Assembly (NCBI GenBank): GCA_016286165.1
Contig: JAEESE010000011.1
Location: 62,001 to 126,000 of the forward strand
Reading direction: 5' to 3'
Source of the DNA: Bacteroidaceae bacterium
Lineage (GTDB): Bacteria; Bacteroidota; Bacteroidia; Bacteroidales; Bacteroidaceae
Length of the DNA: 64,000 bases
In this document: positions 1 through 8,084 of the stretch, one piece after another
Layout: each line of letters starts with the position of its first letter
How positions within the stretch are numbered: position 1 is the stretch's first letter
Position numbers and translations under genes: made by a program
Notes under the pieces: generated by a model
What the model was told of the DNA's origin: nothing
Seen by the model: only the letters and a program-made list of their open reading frames with translations
Databases searched by the model: none

Positions 1-132
1 TACGACTTCATCTTCCGCAGCGACCTTTTCACCCAAGACGAACAAGCCGCATTCCTCGGCGAGAACGCCAAGCGTTTTTATGGCTTCAAGAACTTGCCTG
101 AACTACCTTATATAAAGAACATGTCTGAATAA
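1..132 (+). CDS. C-terminus of an amidohydrolase (fuconolactonase-like), partial
   Basis: The window opens inside a reading frame that gives 43 residues before a TAA at 130-132. The end of the chain carries the sequence ENAKRFYGF, which resembles the closing strand and helix of TIM-barrel amidohydrolase_2 proteins, where the conserved NA.RLYG sequence closes the barrel. It lies 14 bases upstream of fucI in the same direction, so it is probably the first or an earlier gene of the fucose operon. In Bacteroidales such operons this position is often held by an L-fuconolactone hydrolase. The family assignment rests on a short tail only, and the substrate is inferred from context. Confidence 0.5.
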   Translation, partial: YDFIFRSDLFTQDEQAAFLGENAKRFYGFKNLPELPYIKNMSE

Positions 133-146
133 AACCTTATAAGCAT

Positions 147-1964
147 ATGAGTACTTACCCAAAGATCGGCATTCGTCCGACCATCGACGGTCGCCAAGGT
201 GGCGTCCGCGAAAGCCTCGAAGAGAAGACAATGGCACTGGCTAAGGCTGTGGCCGAGTTAATAACCAAGAACCTGCGTAATGGCGACGGTTCGCCTGTGG
301 AATGTGTCATCGCCGACACGACGATAGGCCGCGTGGCTGAGAGCGCCGCTTGTGCCGAGAAGTTCGAACGTGAAGGCGTAGGTAGCACCATTTCCGTGAC
401 CTCTTGCTGGTGCTATGGCTCCGAGACAATGGATATGAATCCCCATTATCCGAAGGCTGTCTGGGGCTTCAATGGCACTGAGCGTCCTGGTGCTGTCTAT
501 CTGGCTGCCGTGCTTGCCGCTCATGCTCAGAAGGGCCTACCCGCTTTCGGCATCTATGGTCATGATGTGCAGGATCTCGACGATAACACTATTCCCGCTG
601 ACGTGGCAGAGAAGATTCTTCGCTTCGCTCGTGCGGCACAGGCTGTGGCCACGATGAAGGGCAAGAGCTACTTGTCGATGGGCAACACTTGTATGGGTAT
701 CGCAGGCTCCATCGTTGATGCCGATTTCCTGCAGCACTACCTCGGCATGCGCACAGAGTATGTCTCACTCGTTGAGATCCTGCGTCGCGTGGACTTCAAT
801 ATCTTCGACCCTGAAGAGTTCAAGAAAGCAATGGCGTGGGTGGAGAAATATTGCAAGCCGCAGGAAGGTCACGACTATAATGAGGACCGTCCACTCTTCC
901 CCGGCACCCCCATGACCACTTTCAACGGCAAGGGCAAAGGCAAGAACCGTGAAGAGAAAGATGCCGACTGGGAGTTCACCGTCAAGACGATGATGATTAT
1001 CCGCGACCTCATGCACGGCAATCCTCGTCTTCTGGAGATGGGTTACAAGGAAGAAGCGCTTGGTCATAACGCCCTCTTTGGTGGTGTACAAGGCCAGCGC
1101 CAATGGACCGACTATCGTCCCAACTTCGACTTCCCCGAATCTATGCTTTGCACCTCGTTTGACTGGAATGGCGTGCGCGAAGCCGACGTCTTAGCCACAG
1201 AAAACGACTTCCTCAACGGTCTGTCGATGCTCTTCGGTCATCTGCTCACCAACCGCGGCGTCATGTTCTCGGATATCCGCACCTATTGGAGCCCCGAAGC
1301 AGTGGAGCGCGTCACGGGTACTGTGCTGAGCGGTTTGCCTGCCCAGGGTTTCATCCACCTCATCAACAGTGGTGCTACTACCCTCGATGCCACAGGAGCC
1401 ATGACTGCTGCCGATGGCAAGCCCACAATGAAAGAGCCTTGGAACATCACCGATGCTGATGTGGAAGCCTGCCTTAAGGCCACCTCATGGATGCCTGCCG
1501 ACCGTGACTATTTCCGTGGCGGCGGCTACAGCTCGCACTTCGTCACCAAGGGCGGTATGCCTATGACCATGATGCGTGTAAACCGTGTTGCCGGTCTCGG
1601 CCCAGTGCTGCAGTTGGCTGAAGGCTGGACGGTAGAACTTGACCCGAAGACACACGATATCCTCGACAAACGCACCGATCCAACTTGGCCTACGACATGG
1701 TTTGTGCCTCGTCTCGATCCGTCGAAGGACTGCTTCAAGGATGTCTATAGCGTCATGAACTGCTGGGGCGCCAACCATGGTGCCATCGCCTATGGCCATA
1801 TCGGAGCCGACCTCATCACGCTGTGCTCTATTCTCCGCATCCCTGTTTGCATGCATAACGTAGCCGATGCCGACATCTTCCGTCCTGCAGCCTGGAATGC
1901 CTTCGGTATGGACAAGGAGGGCGCTGACTACCGTGCCTGCCAGAATTTCGGACCGTTGTATTAG
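147..1964 (+). CDS. fucI: L-fucose isomerase
   Basis: This cytoplasmic aldose-ketose isomerase converts L-fucose to L-fuculose, the first step of phosphorylative fucose catabolism. The 605-residue product is close to the usual length of about 590 and begins with the family hallmark [12 protein letters not shown]. Other recognisable family blocks are [24 protein letters not shown] and, near the end, [19 protein letters not shown]. The ATG at 147 is the natural start, 14 bases after the upstream gene. A fucose permease and a mutarotase follow, which confirms the pathway. The stop codon directly abuts a GC-rich palindromic repeat starting at 1965. The family assignment is near certain. Confidence 0.96.
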   Translation: MSTYPKIGIRPTIDGRQGGVRESLEEKTMALAKAVAELITKNLRNGDGSPVECVIADTTIGRVAESAACAEKFEREGVGSTISVTSCWCYGSETMDMNPHYPKAVWGFNGTERPGAVYLAAVLAAHAQKGLPAFGIYGHDVQDLDDNTIPADVAEKILRFARAAQAVATMKGKSYLSMGNTCMGIAGSIVDADFLQHYLGMRTEYVSLVEILRRVDFNIFDPEEFKKAMAWVEKYCKPQEGHDYNEDRPLFPGTPMTTFNGKGKGKNREEKDADWEFTVKTMMIIRDLMHGNPRLLEMGYKEEALGHNALFGGVQGQRQWTDYRPNFDFPESMLCTSFDWNGVREADVLATENDFLNGLSMLFGHLLTNRGVMFSDIRTYWSPEAVERVTGTVLSGLPAQGFIHLINSGATTLDATGAMTAADGKPTMKEPWNITDADVEACLKATSWMPADRDYFRGGGYSSHFVTKGGMPMTMMRVNRVAGLGPVLQLAEGWTVELDPKTHDILDKRTDPTWPTTWFVPRLDPSKDCFKDVYSVMNCWGANHGAIAYGHIGADLITLCSILRIPVCMHNVADADIFRPAAWNAFGMDKEGADYRACQNFGPLY

Positions 1965-2105
1965 GCCCCCCTCCCCGCTCTCCCCCCCCCCTTGGGGAGG
2001 GTGGTTACCTTTAGGAATTGAAAACATTACACCTTATTTTATATATGAATACATCCTCTCAGATACATTCTACTCTCCCCCTTGAGGGGGAGCGGGGAGG
2101 GGGTC
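1965..2105. repeat. Inverted pair of GC-rich palindromic elements (REPIN-like) between fucI and fucP
   Basis: Two elements about 40 bases long sit head to head. The left one (1965-2010) reads CCCCCCTCCCCGCTC, a C/G-rich stem, then GGTGGTTACC. The right one (2066-2105) is its reverse complement in plan: it starts CATTCTACTC and ends GCGGGGAGGGGGTC. The left element begins immediately after the fucI stop. The right element lies inside the translated 5' end of fucP and encodes residues about 8-20, including PLEGERGGG. The same architecture recurs at 4468-4602, 7914-8071, 25942-26061 and 26181-26281. Confidence 0.8.
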
Positions 2106-3403
2106 TTCCCTTAGTCCCCAAGAAATACCTTCTCACTTTCATACTCATTACCTCACTTTTTGCGTTGTGGGGCTTTGCCAATGATATCACAAACCCAATG
2201 GTAGCTGCCTTCCAGACGCTGATGGAGATATCGGCGGCGAAGGCCTCGATGGTGCAGTTCGCCTTCTACGGCGGTTATGCCACCATGGCTGTGCCAGCTG
2301 CTTTATTCATTCGCAAGTATTCGTACAAGGTGGGTGTGCTGATTGGCCTCGGACTATATGCCGTGGGTGCCTTCCTCTTCATTCCCGCCGCACAGTTCCA
2401 GGAGTTCACCTTCTTCTGCGTGTCGCTTTATATTCTCACCTTTGGCCTCGCTTTCCTAGAGACCAGTGCCAACCCCTTCATCCTCTCGTTGGGCGACAAG
2501 AGCAACTCCACGCGTCGCCTGAACCTGGCTCAGGCTTTTAATCCAGTGGGCTCGCTCTCTGGCATGGCTGTCGCTTCGTTCATCGTATTGCCGAACCTCT
2601 TGTCTGACAAACGTGATGCCGCAGGACAGATTCTTTTCCATGGACTGAGCGAAGCCGAGAAAGCTGATATTCGTCTTCACGATTTGGCTGTTATCCGCGA
2701 CCCATACGTTGCTATTGGTCTTGTGGTGCTCGTGATGTTTATCGTCATAGCGCTCACTAAGATGCCTTCGCTCAAAGGAGAGAATGACGCGACGACCAGT
2801 GCTCGCACTACGCTTTCGCGCCTGTGGCATAACAAGATTTACCGCAACGGTGTATTTGCTCAGGTGCTATATGTGGCAGCCCAAATCATGGTTTGGACCT
2901 TCATCATTCAGTATGCCGACCATCTTGGCATCGATAAAGCCACGGCCCAACGCTGGAACATCTTAGCGATGTCGCTATCATTGACGGGACGTTTCGTTGG
3001 CACTTACATTATGAAATGGATTAACCAGCGTCGCCTGCTGATGATATTCGGCATCGGTGCTTCTATCTGCACGCTCGGTGCCATCTGCATCGAAGGCATG
3101 TGGGGCCTGTACTCGTTGGTGTGCATCAGCCTCTTCATGTCCATCATGTTCCCTAGCATCTATGGTATTGCCCTCGAGAACGTACAGACTGAGGACACTT
3201 CCCTTGGTGCCGCATTCCTCGTTATGGCTATCGTCGGTGGAGCCTTGATGCCTCCTTTGCAGGGACATCTCATTGACCAACAGGTCATCTTCGGCTGGCC
3301 TGCCGTCAACTTCTCGTTTATCCTGCCCTTCATCTGTTTCATCTTCATCACCATCTACGGCTACCGTACCTATAAGCAGACCCACCCCTCACCCTCCATC
3401 TGA
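2045..3403 (+). CDS. fucP: L-fucose:H+ symporter, FucP family
   Basis: This major-facilitator transporter imports L-fucose across the inner membrane. The core begins KKYLLTFILITSLFALWGFA, followed by NDITNPMVAAF, which is typical of FucP, and the chain has about 12 hydrophobic segments. The gene sits between fucI and a mutarotase. I place the start at the ATG at 2045; a TTG at 2018 is also in frame. Either start puts about 20 residues before the conserved core that are encoded by the palindromic repeat at 2066-2105. The stop codon at 3401-3403 lies inside another such element, which supplies the last residues THPSPSI. Both termini of this gene have therefore been rewritten by repeats. Confidence 0.93.
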   Translation: MNTSSQIHSTLPLEGERGGGLPLVPKKYLLTFILITSLFALWGFANDITNPMVAAFQTLMEISAAKASMVQFAFYGGYATMAVPAALFIRKYSYKVGVLIGLGLYAVGAFLFIPAAQFQEFTFFCVSLYILTFGLAFLETSANPFILSLGDKSNSTRRLNLAQAFNPVGSLSGMAVASFIVLPNLLSDKRDAAGQILFHGLSEAEKADIRLHDLAVIRDPYVAIGLVVLVMFIVIALTKMPSLKGENDATTSARTTLSRLWHNKIYRNGVFAQVLYVAAQIMVWTFIIQYADHLGIDKATAQRWNILAMSLSLTGRFVGTYIMKWINQRRLLMIFGIGASICTLGAICIEGMWGLYSLVCISLFMSIMFPSIYGIALENVQTEDTSLGAAFLVMAIVGGALMPPLQGHLIDQQVIFGWPAVNFSFILPFICFIFITIYGYRTYKQTHPSPSI

Positions 3404-3420
3404 GGGAGGGAGTGGTTACC
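3379..3420 (+). repeat. Single palindromic element overlapping the 3' end of fucP
   Basis: The element reads GACCCACCCCTCACCCTCC, a short loop, then GAGGGAGGGAGTGGTTACC. It has the same outer GAC end and inner GTGGTTACC end as the left arms of the inverted pairs elsewhere in the window. It contains the fucP stop codon (3401-3403) in its second stem arm. No partner element is seen within 100 bases. Confidence 0.7.
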
Positions 3421-3447
3421 TAACAAGAACCCTTAACCGAAAAAGAC

Positions 3448-3894
3448 ATGTTAAAAACAGATAACTCAGTTCCCAAACATGCTACATCCTCTATTGAAGG
3501 GAAGGTGAACTGTGGAGCTGGCTTTGTTCAAAAACAGTACCGTCAGCCCGTGAAACGCTATGTTCAGACGATGGACTTAAAAGATGACCCTGCGCTTATC
3601 GCTGAATATCGTCGTCGCCATAGTCGCGAGAAGGCATGGGCAGAGATTCTCGATGGCATACGCGAGGTAGGTATCCTTGAAATGGAACTCTATATCCTTG
3701 GGACACGTTTGGTGATGATTGTCGAGACACCTCTTGACTTCGACTGGGACACGGCTATGGCACGACTCGCCACGTTACCGCGTCAGCAGGAGTGGGAGGA
3801 TTACATGGCAATGTTTCAGCAATGCGCCGAAGGTGCCACCAGCGACGAGAAGTGGCAGATGATGGATAGAATGTTTTACCTATATGAGGCTTAA
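3448..3894 (+). CDS. L-rhamnose/L-fucose mutarotase family protein (RhaM-like, DUF718)
   Basis: This small ferredoxin-like-fold protein would interconvert the alpha and beta anomers of a deoxyhexose, here presumably L-fucose given fucI and fucP upstream. The family core begins at VKRYVQTMDLKDDPALIAEY, followed by conserved RRRHS, then GI.EMELYILG, and ends near MDRMFYLYE. The family is usually 100-115 residues. The ATG at 3448 gives 148 residues, with the first 34 unrelated to the family. A GTG at 3550 would give exactly the core (114 residues) and may be the real start. The 3' end overlaps the convergent tolC-like gene by 15 bases. Confidence 0.82.
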   Translation: MLKTDNSVPKHATSSIEGKVNCGAGFVQKQYRQPVKRYVQTMDLKDDPALIAEYRRRHSREKAWAEILDGIREVGILEMELYILGTRLVMIVETPLDFDWDTAMARLATLPRQQEWEDYMAMFQQCAEGATSDEKWQMMDRMFYLYEA

Positions 3895-5361
3895 ACCCTC
3901 GTAATAGCGACGCTGCAACTTCTTCACGAAAATCATCAGACGACTTTGCAGGAGGGCTGCACGCGACTGCAAGAGAATAGCTGCCGAGGTCTGCAGGTCA
4001 ATGGGTGATGCCAGACCCTGGGCGTATTGTTGGCGGGTGAGTTCGTAGGCGAGGCTGTCTGCCGCCACTTTACGCTCGCCCTGTGTGGCTTCTTTTTGGT
4101 AAACGAGAACATCCAGGCACGCCTGTTGACGCAGCACCTCAAGTTCAGTCTGCTTGGCGGCGTATTGCTCCTGGGCGATGAATAGGTTGTTGCGCGCCCG
4201 CCGCAGCGACGCGATGTTCCCGAGGCGGTTGAAGATGGGGATGCTCAGGTTCAGCGACACATATTCGCCCAGGTTGTTCTTCAGCTGATTCCTGAACGAT
4301 GTTGTCGTCGCGGCATCGAGATTGCGGTAGTACGACGAGTTGATGCCTGCCGAGAGAGAGATGCTGGGGAAGAAAGACGAGCGAGTGGCACGCAGCGAAT
4401 GGCGGGCGGACTCAACGGCATAGAAGGATTGTGCCAATAAAGACTTAGCACCAGCAGACCCACCCCCGGAAGCCTCACCCCCGACCCCTCTCCGAAAGGA
4501 TAGGGGAGTAGTTACTTCTTCCCCTTGCTCGCTATAGATATTCAGTTCTTGAAGGTATATACTCCCCTCTCCTTTCGGAGAGGGGTCGGGGGTGAGGCTT
4601 CCTAGTGTGAGGCTTTGGGGGGCGGGTCTGTTCATCACTTTTCTTAGTTCTAACATATTTGTCTCCCTCTGCCCCTCCTGACGCGTCAGCATTAGCTCAT
4701 CAGAGGCAACCTGTGCCTCTATCTGCGCCACGTCGGCAGGGCTCTTCAGTCCCTCCTCCTCCATTACCTGCGTCTGCCGCAGTATCATCTTGCTCTCGCT
4801 GAGCTTTTCCTCGGCCAGCCGTACCGCCTCCTGTGCATAGACCACATTAACGTAAGCCTGATAAGTTTCTAATGCCACCTGGTCGCGCTCTGCCTGCAGT
4901 GCGTTTTTTTGCATGAGCACGTCGGCACGGGCAGCACGTAAGGCATGCACGCGGTACAAACCGTCGAAGACTGGCAGTGAAGTAGAAAGACCATAGCCGT
5001 TGTTAAAAGTACTAACGCTCGTGTATGTATTTGTCTCAGGGTCAATGGCGCGACCAAAGTTCCACTGCGTGCCTGTGCTGGCGTTCACACTTGGCAGGAA
5101 CGCCCCGATGGCTTGTAGACGCGTAGCCTCGCTATTGTCCAGCTGCAACTCCCGTTGCCGCAAACCGTGGCTGTGAGCAACGGCGTAACGCATGCAATCC
5201 TCGACAGTCCAAACCATGGTGGTGTCATCGCTCTGAGCCTGAACTTGAGCCGTCGTTTGGGCTGATATGCCCAGCTGAACCAGCAGAAGGAACAAGACGG
5301 CAAGGCGCACACGCTTGTATGTTTGCTTTGCTGAATCATCACCAATCAATTGATGCATCAT
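3880..5361 (-). CDS. TolC-family outer-membrane efflux channel
   Basis: This protein would form the outer-membrane duct of the tripartite exporter encoded at 7229-16860. An N-terminal hydrophobic stretch (RLAVLFLLLVQLGISA) is the likely signal peptide. It is followed by WTVEDCMRYAVAHSHGL, the first TolC helix, and long alpha-helical repeats. The frame stays open upstream to 5544, but a good promoter at 5475-5506 lies inside that extension, so translation must start below it. I choose the ATG at 5361; the ATG at 5436 is the alternative. In the middle, between the two TolC structural repeats, about 45 residues (LTPDPSPKGEG ... PLSFRRGVGGEA) are encoded by an inverted pair of palindromic repeats at 4468-4602, in frame. 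The stop overlaps the convergent gene. Confidence 0.9.
   Translation of the reverse strand: MMHQLIGDDSAKQTYKRVRLAVLFLLLVQLGISAQTTAQVQAQSDDTTMVWTVEDCMRYAVAHSHGLRQRELQLDNSEATRLQAIGAFLPSVNASTGTQWNFGRAIDPETNTYTSVSTFNNGYGLSTSLPVFDGLYRVHALRAARADVLMQKNALQAERDQVALETYQAYVNVVYAQEAVRLAEEKLSESKMILRQTQVMEEEGLKSPADVAQIEAQVASDELMLTRQEGQRETNMLELRKVMNRPAPQSLTLGSLTPDPSPKGEGSIYLQELNIYSEQGEEVTTPLSFRRGVGGEASGGGSAGAKSLLAQSFYAVESARHSLRATRSSFFPSISLSAGINSSYYRNLDAATTTSFRNQLKNNLGEYVSLNLSIPIFNRLGNIASLRRARNNLFIAQEQYAAKQTELEVLRQQACLDVLVYQKEATQGERKVAADSLAYELTRQQYAQGLASPIDLQTSAAILLQSRAALLQSRLMIFVKKLQRRYYEGLSLI
4468..4602. repeat. 42-base inverted repeat pair inserted in frame in the tolC-like gene
   Basis: The arms at 4468-4509 and 4561-4602 are reverse complements over 42 bases with one mismatch and are separated by 51 bases. 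Each arm is itself a smaller palindrome, with CCTCTCC pairing to GGAGAGG around TTTC or GAAA. The pair is read through by translation, giving LTPDPSPKGEG and PLSFRRGVGGEA in the protein. It is the cleanest doublet of this repeat family in the window. Confidence 0.9.
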
Positions 5362-5474
5362 CAAGCAATTGCCGCATCGTGATGCAGCAATCATCAATGC
5401 TGGATGTGTTGGCAGAAAGAAATGAGAGTGTCGCATAAAACAGTTTATTGAGTTTCGATAGTTGAACGTTTGTG

Positions 5475-5506
5475 CAAAGGTACACATTGAGTTGTGTTCG
5501 TTGCAA
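5475..5506 (-). promoter_or_regulatory. Promoter of the tolC-like gene
   Basis: Reading the minus strand, TTG (5506-5504) is followed after 21 bases by TACCTTTG (5482-5475), matching the Bacteroidetes -33/-7 consensus. Transcription would begin near 5468, which excludes the upstream ATG at 5544 and decides the gene start. Confidence 0.7.
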
Positions 5507-5586
5507 GCTTTATGCGTCCCAAAAACATTCTTGCAGCTCAACATTGTCTAATTATTTTACGCTTTCCACTCGTCACACCCTTAATT

Positions 5587-5619
5587 TTTCCCTTTTCACT
5601 CTTTCACTTTTCACTTTTT
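5587..5619. repeat. TTTTCAC/TTTCACT heptamer repeat
   Basis: Four to five heptamer units of the word TTTTCAC/CTTTCAC stand between the divergent tolC-like and response-regulator genes. The same words, on the opposite strand, occupy 10443-10478, 12903-12951, 15532-15594 and 39166-39276. Confidence 0.7.
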
Positions 5620-5622
5620 ATG

Positions 5623-5630
5623 TATCTTTG
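5623..5630 (+). promoter_or_regulatory. -7 box of the response-regulator/kinase operon
   Basis: TATCTTTG matches TAnnTTTG and lies 20 bases before the start codon of the response regulator. No clear TTTG is seen 20 bases upstream, because that region is filled by TTTTCAC repeats; TTTCAC at about 5602 is the nearest equivalent. Confidence 0.55.
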
Positions 5631-5650
5631 CCGTCAAAAAGAAAGGAAAG

Positions 5651-6184
5651 ATGAAATTAGGCACAATCCTGACGTGTGACGACAACGCGGACATCCTTAC
5701 CGCCCTCGATTACGCACTCGCCGACACGTTCGATCGTATCGTCAAGCTCAACCGTCCGGAGGAGTTGCTGCGGACAATGGCACAGGAGCACATAGACATC
5801 GTGCTCTTGGACATGAACTTCTCCCTCGGCACCAACTCAGGTCGCGAAGGCTTGCACTGGCTGCAGGTAGTCAGACAGGCACACCCCGATGTGCCCGTGG
5901 TCATGCTCACCGCCTACGGCGATGTGCCGCTGGCCGTGCGCGCCCTGAAGAGTGGCGCCGCCGACTTCATCACTAAACCATGGGACAACGATCAGCTGAC
6001 CTACAAGCTCCGCAAAGTACTGGAAGCTCAGCAGACGCTGCCACCGCTCGACGAGGTGGAGATGGAGCATATCCGACGGGCTGTGGATCGTGCCGACGGC
6101 AACCTGACGGCCGCAGCCAAGATGCTGGGACTGACACGGCAGACGCTGTATAATAAGTTGAAGGCCCACTCCTCCTCAAATTGA
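5651..6184 (+). CDS. Response regulator with receiver and Fis-type HTH but no AAA+ domain
   Basis: This is the cytoplasmic regulator of the adjacent efflux system. The receiver domain (about residues 4-125) has the acidic pair D10-D11, the phospho-acceptor D54 in VLLDMNF, T87 in MLTAYGD and K109 in FITKPWD. Residues about 138-172 form a Fis-like helix-turn-helix (DGNLTAAAKMLGLTRQTLY). At 177 residues it is much shorter than NtrC-type regulators of about 450, because the sigma-54-activating AAA+ module between the two domains is missing. The layout resembles RegA/ActR-type regulators. It probably controls DNA without contacting sigma-54. The kinase gene follows within 5 bases of the stop. Confidence 0.88.
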   Translation: MKLGTILTCDDNADILTALDYALADTFDRIVKLNRPEELLRTMAQEHIDIVLLDMNFSLGTNSGREGLHWLQVVRQAHPDVPVVMLTAYGDVPLAVRALKSGAADFITKPWDNDQLTYKLRKVLEAQQTLPPLDEVEMEHIRRAVDRADGNLTAAAKMLGLTRQTLYNKLKAHSSSN

Positions 6185-6189
6185 ACAAT

Positions 6190-7092
6190 ATGATAACATT
6201 ATATTTGATAGCAGCCTCTGGTCTCCCCTCCCTTGGGGAGGGGTTGGGGGTGTGCTCCCTTGGGGTGTGCTCCCTTGTGGTATGCCTCTTGTTCTTTTTC
6301 CTGTTCTTCCGCCACCAGCGCTCCCTTCGCCGTCGTGCCCACCTCATGCGTGAGGCTATCCGCAACCGCGACTGGTCGTTCAGCCTCAGCACGCGGGGGT
6401 TGACAAGTGGCGAACGGGCGATGCAAGAGACGTTGAACGACCTCGGCGAAGTGATCCATCAGCAGATGAGTATGCATGAGGTGGAGGCTTGGGAACGGCT
6501 GACACGTATCCTCACCCACGAAATCATGAACTCCACGGCACCCATTGCCAGCATCAGCCAGAGCCTCTTAAAACGTGAAGATGTCGTGGGGACTCCCCTC
6601 GAAGCAGGTATCCGCAGTATTCACACCACAGCATCGCGCCTGACAACCTTCGTCGAGAGCTACCGCAAGCTTGCCCAGCTGCAACAGCCTCAGCCCGAGG
6701 ACGTCCACCTCGACGCTTTCTTCGCCGAAGTGCAGCGACTCTATCCCCGCCTCACGTGGGAAATAGAAGGTATGGAGGGCGTCGTAGTCAATACAGATCC
6801 CGTGCTCTTGCAACAGGTGGTGGTGAACTTGGTGAAGAACGCCGTGGAGGCGGGAGCGACGAAAGTAAAGGCAGACCCACCCCCCGCCCTTTTCATTTCT
6901 AACAACGGCTCTCCCATCCCTGCCACCGACCGCGACAGCATCTTCCTGCCTTTCTTCACCACCAAATCCTCCGGCACCGGCATCGGTCTCGCCCTCTCCC
7001 GACAGATCATGGTGCGGCAAGGCGGCAACCTGGAACTCATGGAGCAGCCCGAGACGGGCTACACGGTGACCTTCAAGCTGACGCTTTCATGA
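6190..7092 (+). CDS. Membrane-bound sensor histidine kinase
   Basis: This would be the partner kinase of the preceding regulator. One or two hydrophobic segments near the N-terminus (SLVVCLLFFFLFF) anchor it, with no sizeable periplasmic sensor domain. The dimerisation box is RILTHEIMNSTAP, with the phospho-acceptor His at about residue 110. The ATPase boxes are NLVKNAVEAGA (N) and FFTTKSSGTGIGLALS (F/G2). I use the ATG at 6190; a TTG at 6181 overlaps the upstream stop. The short N-terminal region is built from a palindromic element (6221-6250) and a 15-base tandem duplication (6248-6277), so its membrane segment has been remodelled by repeats. Confidence 0.88.
   Translation: MITLYLIAASGLPSLGEGLGVCSLGVCSLVVCLLFFFLFFRHQRSLRRRAHLMREAIRNRDWSFSLSTRGLTSGERAMQETLNDLGEVIHQQMSMHEVEAWERLTRILTHEIMNSTAPIASISQSLLKREDVVGTPLEAGIRSIHTTASRLTTFVESYRKLAQLQQPQPEDVHLDAFFAEVQRLYPRLTWEIEGMEGVVVNTDPVLLQQVVVNLVKNAVEAGATKVKADPPPALFISNNGSPIPATDRDSIFLPFFTTKSSGTGIGLALSRQIMVRQGGNLELMEQPETGYTVTFKLTLS
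6221..6277 (+). repeat. Palindromic element plus 15-base tandem repeat inside the kinase gene
   Basis: CTCCCCTCCC TTGG GGAGGGG at 6223-6243 is a member of the window's GC-rich palindrome family. It is followed by a perfect 15-base tandem duplication (6248-6262 and 6263-6277, unit GGGTGTGCTCCCTTG). In the protein these give LPSLGEGLG and the repeated GVCSL GVCSL, which become part of the membrane segment. Confidence 0.75.
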
Positions 7093-7150
7093 TTGTTTTA
7101 TAACCCACTCCCGCCACATTTAAATACTCCTTCAACATTGTTATATAACT

Positions 7151-7182
7151 CTGGGCGGCTGTCCTCACGGATGGTCGCCCAG
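7151..7182. repeat. Hairpin between the convergent kinase and ATPase genes
   Basis: CTGGGCG (7151-7157) pairs with CGCCCAG (7176-7182) around an 18-base partly paired loop. Its position between convergent genes suggests a bidirectional terminator or processing site, but no T-run follows on either strand. Confidence 0.35.
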
Positions 7183-7228
7183 TACTTCATCAAAGCATGA
7201 TGAAGCAGGTAATTATGTTTAATAAAGG

Positions 7229-7903
7229 TTACAGCAGCGTCTTCTCAACGACCATGCCATCCAGCAGGTTGATGGTGCGGGTGGCGAAGGAGGCATCGTG
7301 CTGCGAGTGGGTGACCATGACGACGGTGGTGCCCTCGGCATTCAGCTGGGTGAGCAGGTCCATCACCTCCTTGCCGTTCTTCGAATCGAGGTTACCTGTG
7401 GGCTCGTCAGCGAGGACCAGCTTGGGACGGACCACTACGGCACGGGCGATGGCCACGCGTTGCTGCTGACCGCCGGAGAGCTGCTGCGGATAGTGACTGG
7501 CACGGTGGCTGATGGCCATGCGGCGCATGATTTCCGTGACGCGCTCCTTGCGTTCGGCAGCAGGCACGCCGAGGTACTTTAGCGGCAGCTCGATGTTCTG
7601 CTCCACGGTGAGTTCGTCGATGAGGTTGAACGACTGAAAGACGAAACCGATCTGTCCGCGGCGCGTCAGCGTGCGCTGGCGTTCCTTCAACTTGCCGACC
7701 TCGACATTGTCCAGCCAGTACTCGCCCTCCGTGGGGTTGTCCAGCAGACCTAAGATGTTCAGCAGCGTCGATTTGCCGCAGCCCGAAGGACCCATGATGG
7801 CGACGAACTCGCCGTCCTTCACTTCCATGTTGATGCCCCCGAGGGCAGTGGTCTCCACCACGTCTGTGCGGAAGACCTTCTTGATGTTCTTAAGTTTAAT
7901 CAT
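7229..7903 (-). CDS. ABC transporter ATP-binding protein (MacB/LolD type)
   Basis: This nucleotide-binding subunit would power the three FtsX-type permeases encoded upstream in the same operon. The 224 residues contain the Walker A GPSGCGKST (38-46), the Q-loop region FVFQSFN, the signature LSGGQQQ (142-148), the Walker B LVLADEPTGNLD (from residue 162) and the H-loop MVTHSQH (His199). This is the MacB/LolD subfamily, which drives mechanotransmission rather than bulk substrate passage through the membrane. It is the last gene of the operon, 181 bases after the preceding permease, and that gap holds an inverted pair of palindromic repeats. Confidence 0.95.
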   Translation of the reverse strand: MIKLKNIKKVFRTDVVETTALGGINMEVKDGEFVAIMGPSGCGKSTLLNILGLLDNPTEGEYWLDNVEVGKLKERQRTLTRRGQIGFVFQSFNLIDELTVEQNIELPLKYLGVPAAERKERVTEIMRRMAISHRASHYPQQLSGGQQQRVAIARAVVVRPKLVLADEPTGNLDSKNGKEVMDLLTQLNAEGTTVVMVTHSQHDASFATRTINLLDGMVVEKTLL

Positions 7904-7913
7904 AATAGTAGAA

Positions 7914-8071
7914 GACCCTCCCCCTGCCCCTCCCTTAGGGAGGGGAGTAGAATGTATTCGAGCGGCAGAGGCAATAGGGTCATTGTTTATGGGGTTAAAG
8001 ATTATTGTTTATGGATTACAATTCTTGAAAGGTGACCACTCTCCCCCTTGAGGGGGAGCGGGGAGGGGGTC
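7914..8071. repeat. Inverted pair of palindromic elements between permease and ATPase genes
   Basis: The left arm (7914-7954) reads GACCCTCCCCCTGCCCCTCC, loop, then GGAGGGGAGTAGAATG. The right arm (8034-8071) is inverted and ends GCGGGGAGGGGGTC. The outer ends are GAC/GTC, and the inner end AGTAGAATG faces an 80-base spacer. It lies within the minus-strand efflux operon, so it should be transcribed and could form a large hairpin between the last two genes. Confidence 0.8.
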
Positions 8072-8084
8072 TTTGAGGGGGGCT

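Noticed and set aside
1965..2105. Rho-independent terminator between fucI and fucP
   Set aside because: Strong stems but no T-run, the second element is translated, and the same palindromes occur inside genes, so they are better explained as repeats.
5362..5544. N-terminal extension of the TolC-like protein up to 5544
   Set aside because: A full promoter lies within the extension and the true signal peptide starts after residue 62.
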